Numbered from the stretch's first letter, positions 48,888 to 59,987 are shown. The stretch: 64,000 nt of DNA from Salegentibacter salegens (GCF_900142975.1 NZ_LT670848.1:2914001-2978000), one strand, 5' to 3'. Program-made: numbers and translations. The notes: a model not told the origin generated them from the sequence alone.

Positions 48888-50120
48888 ATGGAAAATATCG
48901 CCTTGATTGAGTCATTTTCAGAGTTTAAAGATGACAAATTGATAGATCGTGTAACGCTTATGGCCATCCTTGAAGATGTGTTTAGAAGTGCGTTAAAGAA
49001 GAAATATGGTGAAGACGATAATTTTGATATTATTGTAAACCCAGATAAAGGAGATCTCGAAATTTGGAGAAACAGGGTCGTGGTTGCCGATGGTGAGGTA
49101 GAAGATCCTAACCAGGAAATTTCCCTTGCTGAAGCTAGAAAAATTGAACCCGATTTTGAAGTTGGTGAAGATGTATCAGAGGAAGTGAAACTTGTAGATT
49201 TAGGACGTCGGGCGATTTTAGCTTTAAGGCAAAACCTTATTTCAAAAATTCACGAACACGATAATACTAACATTTTCAAGCACTTTAAAGAGCTTGAAGG
49301 CGAAATTTATACCGCAGAAGTTCATCATATTAGGCACAGGGCAATTATTTTGTTGGACGACGAAGGTAACGAGATCGTTTTGCCAAAAGATCGCCAAATT
49401 CCTTCAGATTTTTTCAGAAAAGGAGATAATGTAAAAGGAATAATAGAAAGTGTGGAGCTTAAAGGAAATAAGCCTACCATTATTCTTTCACGTACCGCTC
49501 CGGTTTTTCTTGAAAAACTGTTTGAACAGGAGATTCCTGAAGTTTTTGATGGTTTAATTACTATTCAAAAGGTGGTTCGTGTTCCCGGTGAAAAAGCAAA
49601 AGTAGCGGTAGATACTTATGATGATAGAATTGATCCCGTTGGAGCTTGTGTAGGTATGAAAGGTTCCAGAATTCATAGTATTGTGCGTGAATTGGGAAAT
49701 GAAAATATAGATGTGATCAATTTCACCACTAACGATCAGCTATTCATTACAAGGGCATTGAGTCCTGCAAAAATTACATCTATTAAATTAGATGAAGAAA
49801 ATAAAACGGCTGAGGTAATGCTTAAGCCAGAAGAAGTTTCTAAAGCCATTGGCCGTGGAGGTCACAACATTAGGCTTGCCGGGCAGTTAACGGGTTATGA
49901 AATAGATGTTTTCAGAGAAGGAGTTGAAGAAGATGTAGAATTAAAAGAATTCTCTGATGAAATTGAAGATTGGGTAATTAAAGAATTTTCAAGAGTTGGG
50001 CTGGACACTGCAAAAAGTGTTTTGGAACAGGAATTGGAAGACCTTGTTAGGCTTACCGATTTAGAAGAAGAAACCATTCGCGAAGTGGTTAAAGTTTTAA
50101 GAGAAGAATTTGAAGAGTAG
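48888..50120 (+). CDS. nusA: transcription termination/antitermination factor NusA
   Basis: A 410-residue NusA. The N-terminal RNA polymerase-binding domain is followed by S1 (about residues 130-200) and two KH domains (VGACVGMKGSRIHSIVREL near 250 and AIGRGGHNIRLAGQLTG near 322). The C-terminal acidic repeats of E. coli NusA (which reaches 495 residues) are absent, as in many non-proteobacterial forms. It modulates pausing and termination, including at its own leader in E. coli. Confidence 0.97.
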   Translation: MENIALIESFSEFKDDKLIDRVTLMAILEDVFRSALKKKYGEDDNFDIIVNPDKGDLEIWRNRVVVADGEVEDPNQEISLAEARKIEPDFEVGEDVSEEVKLVDLGRRAILALRQNLISKIHEHDNTNIFKHFKELEGEIYTAEVHHIRHRAIILLDDEGNEIVLPKDRQIPSDFFRKGDNVKGIIESVELKGNKPTIILSRTAPVFLEKLFEQEIPEVFDGLITIQKVVRVPGEKAKVAVDTYDDRIDPVGACVGMKGSRIHSIVRELGNENIDVINFTTNDQLFITRALSPAKITSIKLDEENKTAEVMLKPEEVSKAIGRGGHNIRLAGQLTGYEIDVFREGVEEDVELKEFSDEIEDWVIKEFSRVGLDTAKSVLEQELEDLVRLTDLEEETIREVVKVLREEFEE

Positions 50121-50175
50121 TAAAACACTCATTAGAATATATAATAATTAAAGAGGTTAATTTAGAGGGCAATTT

Positions 50176-52938
50176 ATGGCTGAAGCAAAAACAATGCGAC
50201 TAAACAAAGTATTACGTGAATTCAATATTTCGTTAGACCGGGCTGTAGAATTTTTAAATTCTAAGGGTCACGATATTGAGGCGCGTCCTACTACCAAAAT
50301 CTCATCCGAAGTTTATCAGGTGCTTTCTGATGAATTTGAGACCGACAAGTCTAAAAAAGTCGAGTCTAAAGAAGTTGGTGAGGAAAAGAGAAAGGAGAAG
50401 GAAGAATTGCGTTTAGCAAGGGAAAGAGAACTTGAAGAAAAGCGCAAAGTCGAGGAGAAGAAAGAGGATGATCGTCGTAAAGAAGAAGAAATTTCTTCCA
50501 GGGCCAAATTAGCCGGTCCTAAAAAAGTAGGTAAAATAGATCTGGATAAAAAACCAGAGAAAAAAGCCGAAAAAGAGGAAAAAGAAGAGGAGAAACCAGC
50601 GCCAGCCGAATCTAAGCAGCCAGAGGAAGCTAAAAAGCCGGAAGCCAAAAAAGAAAAGCCTGAAACTCAAAAACCTGCAGAAGAAGCACCTTCTAAAGAT
50701 GAGAAAAAGCCAGAAGAAGTTACTCAAAAAGAGGAAACTCCTTCAGAAAAAGAAGAAGAGCCTAAAGATCCTGAGTCAATGACTCATAAAACTAATTATA
50801 CCAAGCTTAACGGGCCTAACTTTACCGGAAAGAAAATTGACCTTTCTCAGTTTAAAAAACCGGAAAAGAAGAAGGACGAGAAAAAAGCTGCCGACGAGAA
50901 GAAGGAGAAAGAAAAACGTAAGAAACGTCGTCGTAGAATTAGTAAGGATGTGAAGCCTGGAGCTTCAAATACAGGTGGTGGTAAAAAAGGAGCCCCTAGA
51001 AAAAGAGCTAAACCTATTACTAAAGAAGAGCCTAGCGAAGAAGAAGTTCAAAAGCAGGTTAGAGAGACCCTTGAAAAACTTCAGGGTAAATCTGGTAAAG
51101 GTAAAGGAGCTAAATATAGAAGAGATAAAAGAGATCAACACCGTCAACGATCTGAAGACGATCTTGCTCAGCAGGAAACTGATAGTAAAGTGCTTAAGGT
51201 TACAGAATTTGTAACGGTAAGTGAAGTTGCTACTATGATGGATGTGCCAGTAACGAAAGTGATTTCGGCTTGTATGTCTCTTGGAATGATGGTAACTATG
51301 AACCAGCGTTTAGATGCTGAGACTCTTTCTATTGTTGCAGATGAATTTGGTTATGAAGTAGATTTTGTAACTGCTGATATTGAAGAAACAGTAGAGGAAG
51401 TTCCTGAAAATCCTGAAGATCTTAAAGACAGAGCGCCAATTGTAACGGTAATGGGTCACGTAGACCACGGTAAAACATCTTTACTGGATTATATTCGTAA
51501 AGAAAATGTGATTGCCGGGGAAAGTGGTGGTATTACACAGCATATTGGGGCTTATAGTGTAGAACTTAAGAATGGTCAAAAAATGGCCTTCCTGGATACT
51601 CCTGGTCACGAAGCCTTTACGGCCATGCGTGCTCGTGGAGCTCAGGTAACAGATATTGCGATTATTGTAATCGCTGCAGACGATGATGTGATGCCGCAAA
51701 CCAAGGAGGCTATTTCTCACGCCCAGGCAGCCGGTGTACCAATTGTATTTGCAATCAACAAATCTGATTTGCCTACCGCAAATCCTGAGAAAATTAAAGA
51801 AAAACTTGCAGGTATGAATCTGCTTGTTGAAGACTGGGGTGGTAAAGTTCAGTCTCACGATATTTCGGCTAAAACAGGCCTGGGAGTTGAAGAACTTCTG
51901 GAGAAAGTTTTACTGGAATCTGAAATTCTGGAATTAAAAGCTAATCCGTCTAAAATTGCAACAGGAACAGTTGTAGAAGCCTTTCTTGATAAAGGTAGAG
52001 GTTATGTAGCAACTATTTTAGTGCAATCTGGAACCTTAAATATTGGGGATTACGTTTTAGCGGGTCGCCATAGTGGTAAGGTAAAAGCAATGCACGATGA
52101 GCGAGGTCATGAAGTTAAAGAAGCAGGCCCATCTACACCGGTTTCTATTCTTGGTCTTGATGGTGCGCCGCAGGCCGGTGATAAATTTAAGGTGATGGCA
52201 GATGAGCGTGAAGCTAAAGATATTGCGGCCAAACGAACTCAGTTACAACGTGAGCAGAGTGTTAGAACTCAGCGTCATATTACCCTTGATGAAATTGGAC
52301 GTAGAATTGCTTTAGGTGACTTTAAAGAACTTAATATTATCCTTAAAGGTGATGTTGATGGATCTGTAGAAGCATTAACTGATAGTTTCCTTAAATTGTC
52401 TACTGAAGAAATTCAGGTGAATATAATTCACAAAGGAGTAGGAGCCATTACAGAAAGTGATGTGTTGCTAGCTTCGGCGTCAGATGCAGTAATTATTGGA
52501 TTTAACGTGCGTCCTGCAGGAAATGCAAGACAGGTAGCCGATAAGGAAGAAATTGATATCAGAACTTATTCTATTATTTACGATGCGATCAACGATCTTA
52601 AAGATGCGATGGAAGGAATGCTTTCACCAGAACTTAAAGAAGAGATCACAGGTAATGCAGAGATAAGAGAAACCTTTAAGATTTCTAAAGTAGGAACTAT
52701 CGCCGGTTGTATGGTGACTTCTGGTAAGATTTACAGAAGTGCTGGAATTCGTTTAATTCGCGACGGAGTTGTGGTTTATACTGGAGAACTTGCTTCACTG
52801 AAACGTTTTAAAGACGATGTGAAAGAAGTTGCTAAAGGTTACGATTGTGGTATCCAGGTTAAGAATTACAACGACATTAAAGAAGGGGATGTTATAGAAT
52901 CATTCCGTGAAGTAGAAGTGAAAAAGAAACTTAAGTAA
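50176..52938 (+). CDS. infB: translation initiation factor IF-2
   Basis: A 920-residue initiation GTPase. Residues 1-60 are the helical N-domain; about 60-330 is a long Lys/Glu/Pro-rich low-complexity region; the G domain starts near 420 with [22 protein letters not shown] and NKSD (G1, G3, G4). The C-terminal domains bind fMet-tRNA. The low-complexity region is unusually extended but is typical of Bacteroidota. A strong terminator follows at 52961-52989, closing the operon. Confidence 0.98.
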   Translation: MAEAKTMRLNKVLREFNISLDRAVEFLNSKGHDIEARPTTKISSEVYQVLSDEFETDKSKKVESKEVGEEKRKEKEELRLARERELEEKRKVEEKKEDDRRKEEEISSRAKLAGPKKVGKIDLDKKPEKKAEKEEKEEEKPAPAESKQPEEAKKPEAKKEKPETQKPAEEAPSKDEKKPEEVTQKEETPSEKEEEPKDPESMTHKTNYTKLNGPNFTGKKIDLSQFKKPEKKKDEKKAADEKKEKEKRKKRRRRISKDVKPGASNTGGGKKGAPRKRAKPITKEEPSEEEVQKQVRETLEKLQGKSGKGKGAKYRRDKRDQHRQRSEDDLAQQETDSKVLKVTEFVTVSEVATMMDVPVTKVISACMSLGMMVTMNQRLDAETLSIVADEFGYEVDFVTADIEETVEEVPENPEDLKDRAPIVTVMGHVDHGKTSLLDYIRKENVIAGESGGITQHIGAYSVELKNGQKMAFLDTPGHEAFTAMRARGAQVTDIAIIVIAADDDVMPQTKEAISHAQAAGVPIVFAINKSDLPTANPEKIKEKLAGMNLLVEDWGGKVQSHDISAKTGLGVEELLEKVLLESEILELKANPSKIATGTVVEAFLDKGRGYVATILVQSGTLNIGDYVLAGRHSGKVKAMHDERGHEVKEAGPSTPVSILGLDGAPQAGDKFKVMADEREAKDIAAKRTQLQREQSVRTQRHITLDEIGRRIALGDFKELNIILKGDVDGSVEALTDSFLKLSTEEIQVNIIHKGVGAITESDVLLASASDAVIIGFNVRPAGNARQVADKEEIDIRTYSIIYDAINDLKDAMEGMLSPELKEEITGNAEIRETFKISKVGTIAGCMVTSGKIYRSAGIRLIRDGVVVYTGELASLKRFKDDVKEVAKGYDCGIQVKNYNDIKEGDVIESFREVEVKKKLK

Positions 52939-52960
52939 TATTAAGTTTTATATTGAATAG

Positions 52961-52989
52961 AAAAAAGCGGCTTTAGGGCCGCTTTTTTT
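52961..52989 (+). terminator. terminator of rimP-nusA-infB operon
   Basis: The stem AAAAAAGCGGC/GCCGCTTTTTT with a 6-base loop and T-run; A-tract upstream means it can also stop the convergent SPOR gene. Confidence 0.92.
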
Positions 52990-53035
52990 ATGTTCAAATT
53001 TTACTGAAATAGCTTTAAATATTTCTGCTGAAAAA

Positions 53036-53425
53036 TTATTTACGTCTGGGTTTAGGGATAAACGCTGAAGGAAAGCTTTCCTTTATTTTTAAAAGCGCTC
53101 TGTCGGCTTCCAGGCGATTTCTGAAATTACCCACCCACACTTTATAATTAGGGGCTTCGTAGGCGATTAGTGAAGAATATTCAAATTTGTTGCGGTAATC
53201 CTTTATTACATCATTTGCTTCTCCATTATTGCCGTAAAAAAGCTGAATTTTATACCGGTCTCCAATTTCGTTATCCTGACTCATTTCAGATTTTAACTCC
53301 AAAAGTTTAGAGAGTTTATCGTCTTCGCTTATATTTATCTGGCCTTCCTGAGCTGTTAAATTCAGGAAAGAAAATCCTGAAAGAAAACAACTTAAGAGTA
53401 TTTTGTTTATGCTTAATTTTCTCAT
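53036..53425 (-). CDS. secreted SPOR-domain protein
   Basis: A 129-residue exported protein with signal peptide (INKILLSCFLSGFSFLNLTAQ). The C-terminal 75 residues form a SPOR domain: RYKIQLFYGNNGEANDVIKDYRNKF, then YKVWVGNFRNRLEADRALLKIKESFP (in parts). SPOR domains bind denuded septal peptidoglycan, so the protein probably works at the division site or in wall remodelling. It is convergent with infB and divergent from the actA operon. Confidence 0.88.
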   Translation of the reverse strand: MRKLSINKILLSCFLSGFSFLNLTAQEGQINISEDDKLSKLLELKSEMSQDNEIGDRYKIQLFYGNNGEANDVIKDYRNKFEYSSLIAYEAPNYKVWVGNFRNRLEADRALLKIKESFPSAFIPKPRRK

Positions 53426-53547
53426 AGTTATTTATTTAAGGCAAAAGTATAATTTAATAACTTAAACAAGCCTGAATTTATTATTTAGAACTGATATAAA
53501 TTACCGATTAACACTTATCTAACATTCCTAAAATCGACTATAAGTAT

Positions 53548-53555
53548 TACTTTTG
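53548..53555 (+). promoter_or_regulatory. possible -7 element of the act operon
   Basis: TACTTTTG fits TAnnTTTG and lies 93 bases before the actA start; the -33 side is weak. Confidence 0.4.
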
Positions 53556-53647
53556 TTGCCGAATTTAAGGGTACAAAGTGTTAATATTACTAAGGCTTCA
53601 AGCTGTAAAAACCGTACCAAAGTTAAGACGTTAATTCAACTTATAAT

Positions 53648-55018
53648 ATGAAAAAGGTGAAATACCGCCACTCAACTTCGCGACTATTGCTATTAAGTGT
53701 AGCATTTTTTATCTCATTTAGCGTTTTGGGAATTGCACAGGAGGAGGCCTCACAGGATGCCACAGAGGAAGGTCAGGAGCAAACCGATGAATCATCGAGA
53801 GAATCTTCAGAAGCTGATGCAGCTGCGTCAGATCTCGGCGATCCTGCGAATGGAAAATCCCTGTTTAATTCACTTTGTGCTGCCTGTCACAAACCGTATT
53901 CTGCTAGTATTGGTCCTGCCCTTCATGGCGTTACCGAGAAAAGAGAGATGGATTGGTTGTACCGATGGATTAAGAATAGTCAGGACTTAATTTCTTCGGG
54001 AGACGACCAGGCTGTGGCGATATACGAAGAGTATAACCAAACAGCAATGCCGGCTTTTCCTCAATTATCAGATGCTGATATTGATGATATTCTTGCTTAT
54101 GTAGAACAACCGAAACCAGAACCTCAAACGGCGCAATCCGGAGGGGAATCGGCTGGTGGAGATTCTTCAGGTGGAGGAGTTTCTGTAAATGTTATTTTAG
54201 CTATTCTGCTATTTGTGTTGGTCATGCTGCTTGCAGTATTATTCCTCGTAAACAAAACACTTAGAAATTTTGCTCAGGCAAGTGGTGTTGTGATTCCTGA
54301 AAAACCAAAAAGAAAACCAATTTGGAAATCTTTCGTTGAAAATCAATTCCTTGTATTAGTAAGCGCTGTTTTTGGCTTACTGGTAATTGGTTGGTTTGGT
54401 TACGGTTTCTTTATGCAGGTTGGCGTGGATCAGGGTTACCAACCAATTCAGCCAATTCACTATTCGCATAAAATTCACGCAGGAGATAACCAAATAGATT
54501 GTAAATATTGTCACTCTTCAGCCAGAACATCTAAACAAGCGGGAATCCCTTCGCTTAATGTTTGTATGAATTGTCATAAATCAATTTCTGAAGTAGCTCC
54601 TGAAACTGCTACCGATGAGTATTCAAAAGAATTTTATGACGGTGAAATTGCAAAATTGTATGATGCTGTAGGCTGGAGTCCTGCTGAACAGGATTATACT
54701 GGTGAAGAGAAGCCGGTAAAATGGGTTCGTATTCATAATCTTCCAGATTTCGCTTACTTTAATCACTCTCAACACGTATCGGTTGCCGGGGTTCAATGTC
54801 AAAAATGTCACGGTCCAATCGAAGAGATGGAAGTGGTGTATCAAGACGCTCCTTTAACTATGGGATGGTGTATTAATTGTCACCGTGAGACTAAAGTTAG
54901 GATGGAAGGAAATGAGTATTATGAGAAAATTCACGAAGAATTGTCTAAAAAGTATGGTGTAGAAGAGCTTACAGTAGCTCAAATGGGTGGCCTTGAATGT
55001 GCCAAATGCCATTACTAA
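53648..55018 (+). CDS. actA: alternative complex III subunit A, six-haem cytochrome c fusion
   Basis: A 456-residue membrane-anchored cytochrome. After a signal peptide come an acidic Glu/Ser-rich segment and a class I cytochrome c domain (CAACH near residue 77), a hydrophobic helix around 180-200, a second around 240, and then a multihaem domain with CKYCH, CMNCH, CQKCH, CINCH and CAKCH. Six CxxCH motifs in all. Canonical ActA is pentahaem; here a monohaem c domain is fused in front. It starts the actABCDEF operon and passes electrons from quinol to the cytochrome oxidase. Confidence 0.93.
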   Translation: MKKVKYRHSTSRLLLLSVAFFISFSVLGIAQEEASQDATEEGQEQTDESSRESSEADAAASDLGDPANGKSLFNSLCAACHKPYSASIGPALHGVTEKREMDWLYRWIKNSQDLISSGDDQAVAIYEEYNQTAMPAFPQLSDADIDDILAYVEQPKPEPQTAQSGGESAGGDSSGGGVSVNVILAILLFVLVMLLAVLFLVNKTLRNFAQASGVVIPEKPKRKPIWKSFVENQFLVLVSAVFGLLVIGWFGYGFFMQVGVDQGYQPIQPIHYSHKIHAGDNQIDCKYCHSSARTSKQAGIPSLNVCMNCHKSISEVAPETATDEYSKEFYDGEIAKLYDAVGWSPAEQDYTGEEKPVKWVRIHNLPDFAYFNHSQHVSVAGVQCQKCHGPIEEMEVVYQDAPLTMGWCINCHRETKVRMEGNEYYEKIHEELSKKYGVEELTVAQMGGLECAKCHY

Positions 55019-55071
55019 AAATTTTTTCCCGGGTGTTCGGGGTTAATAAAGAAGTTAATATCTAGATATAT

Positions 55072-58000
55072 ATGTCATCAAACAAAAAATACTGGAAAAG
55101 TGTTGAAGAGCTAAATGAAAACAGCTCTGTTGTTGAGACGCTCCAACAAAAAGAATTTGCTGAAGAAATTCCGGTTAATGAATTTCTTGGGGATAAAGAA
55201 TCCCTTGAGAGTTCAAAAACTTCAAGAAGGGATTTCTTGAAATATGTTGGGTTTAGTACAGCTGCCGCCTCATTGGCTGCCTGTGAAGGTCCTGTAATTA
55301 AATCTATTCCTTACGTAGTGCAACCTGAGCGTATTGTTCCTGGGGTAGCTAACTACTATGCCTCTACAATTGCCGACGGTTTTGATTTTGCCAGTGTACT
55401 GGTGAAAACCAGGGAGGGAAGACCTATTAAAATTGAAAATAATGAATTATCGAAGTCTAAAAGCGGGGTTAATTCCCGGGTACACGCTTCGGTATTGTCA
55501 ATGTATGACGCTAATAGGGTAAAACGCCCAATGATTGAAGGAAGAAATGTTTCCTGGGAAGAATTTGACCGTGAGGTTGGAAGTGCCCTTAATAATGTTT
55601 CTGGCGATATTGTTTTAATGACGCAAACTTTTGCCAGCCCTTCAACTACAAAATTGATTAATGAATTTTCAGAAAAGTATCCTAATGTACGTCACGTAGT
55701 TTACGATACGGTTTCTGAAGATGCTGCTTTAAATGCATTCCAGTCTAAATTTGGGAAGCGTGCGCTTCCGAATTACGATTTTTCTAAAGCTGAAACTATA
55801 GTTTCTGTTGGAGCCGATTTTCTTGGTGACTGGCAGGGTGGCGGTTACGATGCGGGTTATGCTAAAGGCCGTGTGCCTCAAAATGGCAAAATGTCCCGTC
55901 ATATTCAGTTTGAATCTAATATGAGTTTAACGGGTGCTAACGCCGATAAGCGTTTTCCTGTAACTCCATCTCAGCAAAAAGCTGTGTTGTCTGCTTTATA
56001 TGGTTATGTTGCCGGAGGTTCTTCTACTAGTGATTTACCTGCTAAAATTGATGATGCTGTTGTAAAAGCAGCTCGCCAGTTAAGAAAGGCCGGTAGTGGA
56101 GCTGTAGTGGTTTCTGGAATTCCTGATGATAATGCACAGGCTATAGTGCTTGCAATTAATGAAGCTCTTGGAAGTGGTGTTATGGATACCAATAATCCAA
56201 GAATGATTCGCCAGGGGAATACCCAGGCGGTAATGCAAGCGGTAGAAGATATGAAATCTGGATCTGTGGGAGCAGTGTTAATGGCCGGTGTGAATCCTGC
56301 TTATTCATTGCCTAATGGAGCAGAGTTCGCTGAAGCTATAGAAAATGTAGAGGTTTCACTTGCTTTTAGTATGAGCCCAGATGAAACTGCTAAACTTTGT
56401 AAATATGTTGCAGCAACACCTCATTACTTAGAGAGTTGGGGTGATATACAATATACTACTTCAAACTTTAGTTTAATGCAGCCTGCAATTAGACCATTGT
56501 TTGATACCAGGCAGTTTCAGGATTGCTTATTAAAATGGACAAATAACGATCAATCTTACCACGATTATATAAAAGAAACCTGGAGTGGTAGTATTTCTTC
56601 ATGGAATACTGCGCTTCACGACGGTATTTTTGAAGCTACTTCTCCTGTAAATGTAGAAACTGCAGAAGGTTCCGGATTAATAAATGTTGCGACCGCTGCC
56701 AGTGAATTGGCACGTCCTGCAGAAGGAGAAGGGATGGAGTTAACACTTTATACCAAGCCTTCTATGGGTGATGGGCAACAGGCCAACAACCCATGGTTGC
56801 AGGAAATGCCAGATCCGCTAACCAGGGCGTCCTGGGATAACTATCTAACTGTTTCCAAAGCCGATGCAGAATCTTTAGGTCTGGAAAATGACAATGATTC
56901 TAATGGAGGTTTAAACGGAAGTTATGTTCACATAACCGTAGATGGTACTACAGTAGAGAATGTCCCTGTAATTATTCAGCCGGGTCAGGCTAAAGGATCT
57001 GTAGGGCTTGCGTTGGGTTATGGAAAAAAAGAAGGTTTACAAAAAGAAATGCAGGTAGGTGTAAATGCTTATCCTTTGTATAAAAATTTAAATACTGTGC
57101 AGTCGGTCGCTATTGAAAAAGTTTCCGGAATGCACGAATTTGCTTGTGTTCAGCTTCATAATACCTTAATGGGGCGTGGAGATATTATAAAAGAAACAAC
57201 CTTAGAAATTTTCAATACAAGAAATGCCAGTGAATGGAATTCTGTTCCGAATGTTTCTCTAGATCACGTTGAAAAACCGGTAACTTCTCCTGAAGTTGAT
57301 ATGTGGGATGGTTTTGACCGTAGTATTGGTCATCATTTTAATCTTTCAATAGATCTTAATGCATGTACCGGTTGTGGTGCCTGTGTTATTGCCTGTCACG
57401 CCGAGAATAATGTTCCGGTAGTTGGAAAGAGCGAGGTTAGACGATCAAGAGATATGCACTGGTTGCGTATAGATAGGTATTATTCTTCTGAAGATACTTT
57501 TATAAACGATCTTGATAAAAAGGAAAATATATCAGGTTTAGGAAGTTCGCTTTCTGAATTTGGAGAATTAGAAGAGCCTGCAGATAATCCTCAGGTAGTA
57601 TTTCAGCCTGTAATGTGTCAGCACTGTAATCACGCTCCTTGTGAGACTGTGTGTCCTGTTGCTGCGACTTCTCACGGAAGACAGGGGCAAAACCAAATGA
57701 TTTATAACCGTTGTGTGGGTACAAGATATTGTGCTAACAACTGTCCTTATAAAGTACGTCGTTTCAACTGGTTCAACTATACTCAAAATGAAGAGTTTGA
57801 TTACCATATGAATAACGATCTTGGAAGAATGGTTATTAATCCTGATGTAACAGTACGTTCAAGAGGGGTTATGGAGAAATGTTCTATGTGTATGCAAAAA
57901 ACACAAAAGACAATTCTTGATGCCAAGCGGGAAGGAAGAGAAATTGAAGATGGTGAATTCCATACTGCTTGTTCTGCTGCTTGTGATAAGGGAGCGATGA

Positions 58001-58140
58001 CCTTTGGTGATATTAACATAGAAGGTGCGGTAATTCGAGATAGAAAAGAAGATGATAGAATGTACCACTTATTGGAATACGTGGGTACTAAACCTAATGT
58101 GATGTACCAAACAAAGGTTAGGAATACAACAGAAGCTTAA
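55072..58140 (+). CDS. actB: alternative complex III subunit B, iron-sulfur protein
   Basis: A 1022-residue protein. About 55 residues precede a twin-arginine-like motif SRRDFLKYVGFSTAAASLAAC, the variant Tat position typical of this family. A molybdopterin oxidoreductase-like region (residues 100-700) has lost the cofactor ligands, as usual for ActB. The C-terminal ferredoxin-like part has four cysteine clusters: CTGCGACVIACH, CQHCNHAPCETVC, CVGTRYCANNC and CSMCMQK...CSAAC. These chain 4Fe-4S/3Fe-4S centres for electron transfer. It lies 53 bases after actA. Confidence 0.96.
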   Translation: MSSNKKYWKSVEELNENSSVVETLQQKEFAEEIPVNEFLGDKESLESSKTSRRDFLKYVGFSTAAASLAACEGPVIKSIPYVVQPERIVPGVANYYASTIADGFDFASVLVKTREGRPIKIENNELSKSKSGVNSRVHASVLSMYDANRVKRPMIEGRNVSWEEFDREVGSALNNVSGDIVLMTQTFASPSTTKLINEFSEKYPNVRHVVYDTVSEDAALNAFQSKFGKRALPNYDFSKAETIVSVGADFLGDWQGGGYDAGYAKGRVPQNGKMSRHIQFESNMSLTGANADKRFPVTPSQQKAVLSALYGYVAGGSSTSDLPAKIDDAVVKAARQLRKAGSGAVVVSGIPDDNAQAIVLAINEALGSGVMDTNNPRMIRQGNTQAVMQAVEDMKSGSVGAVLMAGVNPAYSLPNGAEFAEAIENVEVSLAFSMSPDETAKLCKYVAATPHYLESWGDIQYTTSNFSLMQPAIRPLFDTRQFQDCLLKWTNNDQSYHDYIKETWSGSISSWNTALHDGIFEATSPVNVETAEGSGLINVATAASELARPAEGEGMELTLYTKPSMGDGQQANNPWLQEMPDPLTRASWDNYLTVSKADAESLGLENDNDSNGGLNGSYVHITVDGTTVENVPVIIQPGQAKGSVGLALGYGKKEGLQKEMQVGVNAYPLYKNLNTVQSVAIEKVSGMHEFACVQLHNTLMGRGDIIKETTLEIFNTRNASEWNSVPNVSLDHVEKPVTSPEVDMWDGFDRSIGHHFNLSIDLNACTGCGACVIACHAENNVPVVGKSEVRRSRDMHWLRIDRYYSSEDTFINDLDKKENISGLGSSLSEFGELEEPADNPQVVFQPVMCQHCNHAPCETVCPVAATSHGRQGQNQMIYNRCVGTRYCANNCPYKVRRFNWFNYTQNEEFDYHMNNDLGRMVINPDVTVRSRGVMEKCSMCMQKTQKTILDAKREGREIEDGEFHTACSAACDKGAMTFGDINIEGAVIRDRKEDDRMYHLLEYVGTKPNVMYQTKVRNTTEA

Positions 58141-58173
58141 TAAAATTAATAAAGAAATCAATTAAAAAAGGAT

Positions 58174-59982
58174 ATGTCTCATTACGAAGCACCTATACGA
58201 AAGCCTTTAGTTACCGGGGATAAAAGCTACCACGATGTTACCGTGGATGTGGCTGCGCCGGTAGAGGGAAGGGCTAATAAATCCTGGTGGATTGTCTTTT
58301 CAATTGCCCTTGTTGCCTTTCTTTGGGGTGTAGGTTGTATAATTTACACTATTTCCACAGGTATAGGTACCTGGGGACTTAATAAAACTGTAGGCTGGGC
58401 CTGGGATATTACCAACTTTGTTTGGTGGGTAGGTATTGGGCACGCAGGGACGCTAATTTCTGCTGTACTTTTATTGTTTAGGCAAAAATGGAGAATGGCT
58501 ATTAACCGTTCTGCAGAGGCGATGACTATCTTCTCTGTAATGCAGGCAGGTTTGTTCCCTTTAATTCATATGGGCCGCCCGTGGTTAGCTTATTGGGTAC
58601 TTCCTATTCCAAACCAGTTTGGTTCGTTATGGGTTAACTTTAACTCACCGCTTCTTTGGGATGTATTTGCAATTTCGACGTATCTTTCTGTTTCACTTGT
58701 TTTTTGGTGGACAGGTTTACTTCCCGATTTTGCGATGATTCGTGATAGGGCGATTACTCCTTTCAACAAAAAAATATACGGTATACTGAGTTTTGGATGG
58801 AGTGGGCGTGCAAAAGATTGGCAACGTTTTGAGGAAGTTTCTTTGGTACTTGCCGGGTTGGCAACACCGCTGGTACTTTCTGTACACACTATTGTATCTT
58901 TTGACTTTGCTACATCGGTGATTCCGGGTTGGCACACCACAATTTTTCCTCCCTACTTTGTTGCGGGAGCGGTATTTTCTGGTTTCGCAATGGTAAATAC
59001 CCTTCTTATTATTATGAGAAAGGTATCTAATCTTGAAGATTATATTACCATACAGCATATAGAATTGATGAATATTGTAATTATGATCACCGGATCTATT
59101 GTTGGTGTTGCATATATTACAGAGCTTGTTATTGCCTGGTATTCTGGAGTAGAATACGAACAATATGCATTCCTTAACAGGGCCACAGGACCTTATGCCT
59201 GGGCTTATTGGGCAATGATGACCTGTAACGTTTTCTCACCTCAGTTTATGTGGTTTAAGAAATTACGTACCAGTATTATGTTTTCGTTCTTTATATCTAT
59301 TGTGGTAAACATCGGGATGTGGTTTGAACGTTTTGTGATTATTGTTACATCACTTCACCGTGATTACCTTCCTTCTTCGTGGACAATGTTTTCACCAACC
59401 TTTGTAGATATTGGTATTTTTATTGGAACAATTGGGTTCTTCTTTGTGCTGTTTCTTTTATATGCGAGATCGTTCCCTGTAATTGCACAGGCCGAAGTAA
59501 AAACAATACTTAAATCTTCTGGAGCGAAGTACAAAAAACTTAGAGCCGAGCATGGAGATGATGTTAAACATTACACTCCTGTACACATAGGTGAGCCTAA
59601 ACAGAATATCGCTAACAAGGTAGATAAGAAAATGGATGACGAAGATGCTTATAGAGAAGGTGATAGAGATGGGCATAATGAAACTGTAAATGCAGATGCA
59701 TTAACGCTTTCTGAAGTTCAAAAGGATAGAATAGACGAAATGTTAGAAAGAACCGGTTCGTTTAATCCAGAGAATCAAACGGCAGATGAACTACAAAAAC
59801 TTAAGGCAGTTGGTCCTTTCCTTGCACAGCGTTTACACCAGGTAGGTCTTTATACCTATGTTCAGGTAAGTAAACTTACCCAGGATGATTTTGAATTGCT
59901 TGATGAAGTAATAGAGAACTTCCCTAATGCTGCACAACGTGAAGATTGGGTGGCACAGGCAAATGAACTAAAAAATAAGTAA
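58174..59982 (+). CDS. actC: alternative complex III subunit C (NrfD-like) with C-terminal helix-hairpin-helix
   Basis: A 602-residue NrfD/PsrC-family quinol-binding membrane protein with about ten helices between residues 35 and 440. A cytosolic extension of about 160 residues follows, and its last 80 residues include ELQKLKAVGPFLAQRLHQVGLYTYVQVSKLT, which closely resembles the GVGPKL-type helix-hairpin-helix module that elsewhere binds DNA or is attached to other respiratory subunits such as NuoE. Without the tail the protein has the normal length for ActC. The order is actABCDEF. Confidence 0.95.
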   Translation: MSHYEAPIRKPLVTGDKSYHDVTVDVAAPVEGRANKSWWIVFSIALVAFLWGVGCIIYTISTGIGTWGLNKTVGWAWDITNFVWWVGIGHAGTLISAVLLLFRQKWRMAINRSAEAMTIFSVMQAGLFPLIHMGRPWLAYWVLPIPNQFGSLWVNFNSPLLWDVFAISTYLSVSLVFWWTGLLPDFAMIRDRAITPFNKKIYGILSFGWSGRAKDWQRFEEVSLVLAGLATPLVLSVHTIVSFDFATSVIPGWHTTIFPPYFVAGAVFSGFAMVNTLLIIMRKVSNLEDYITIQHIELMNIVIMITGSIVGVAYITELVIAWYSGVEYEQYAFLNRATGPYAWAYWAMMTCNVFSPQFMWFKKLRTSIMFSFFISIVVNIGMWFERFVIIVTSLHRDYLPSSWTMFSPTFVDIGIFIGTIGFFFVLFLLYARSFPVIAQAEVKTILKSSGAKYKKLRAEHGDDVKHYTPVHIGEPKQNIANKVDKKMDDEDAYREGDRDGHNETVNADALTLSEVQKDRIDEMLERTGSFNPENQTADELQKLKAVGPFLAQRLHQVGLYTYVQVSKLTQDDFELLDEVIENFPNAAQREDWVAQANELKNK

Positions 59983-59987
59983 TTAAG

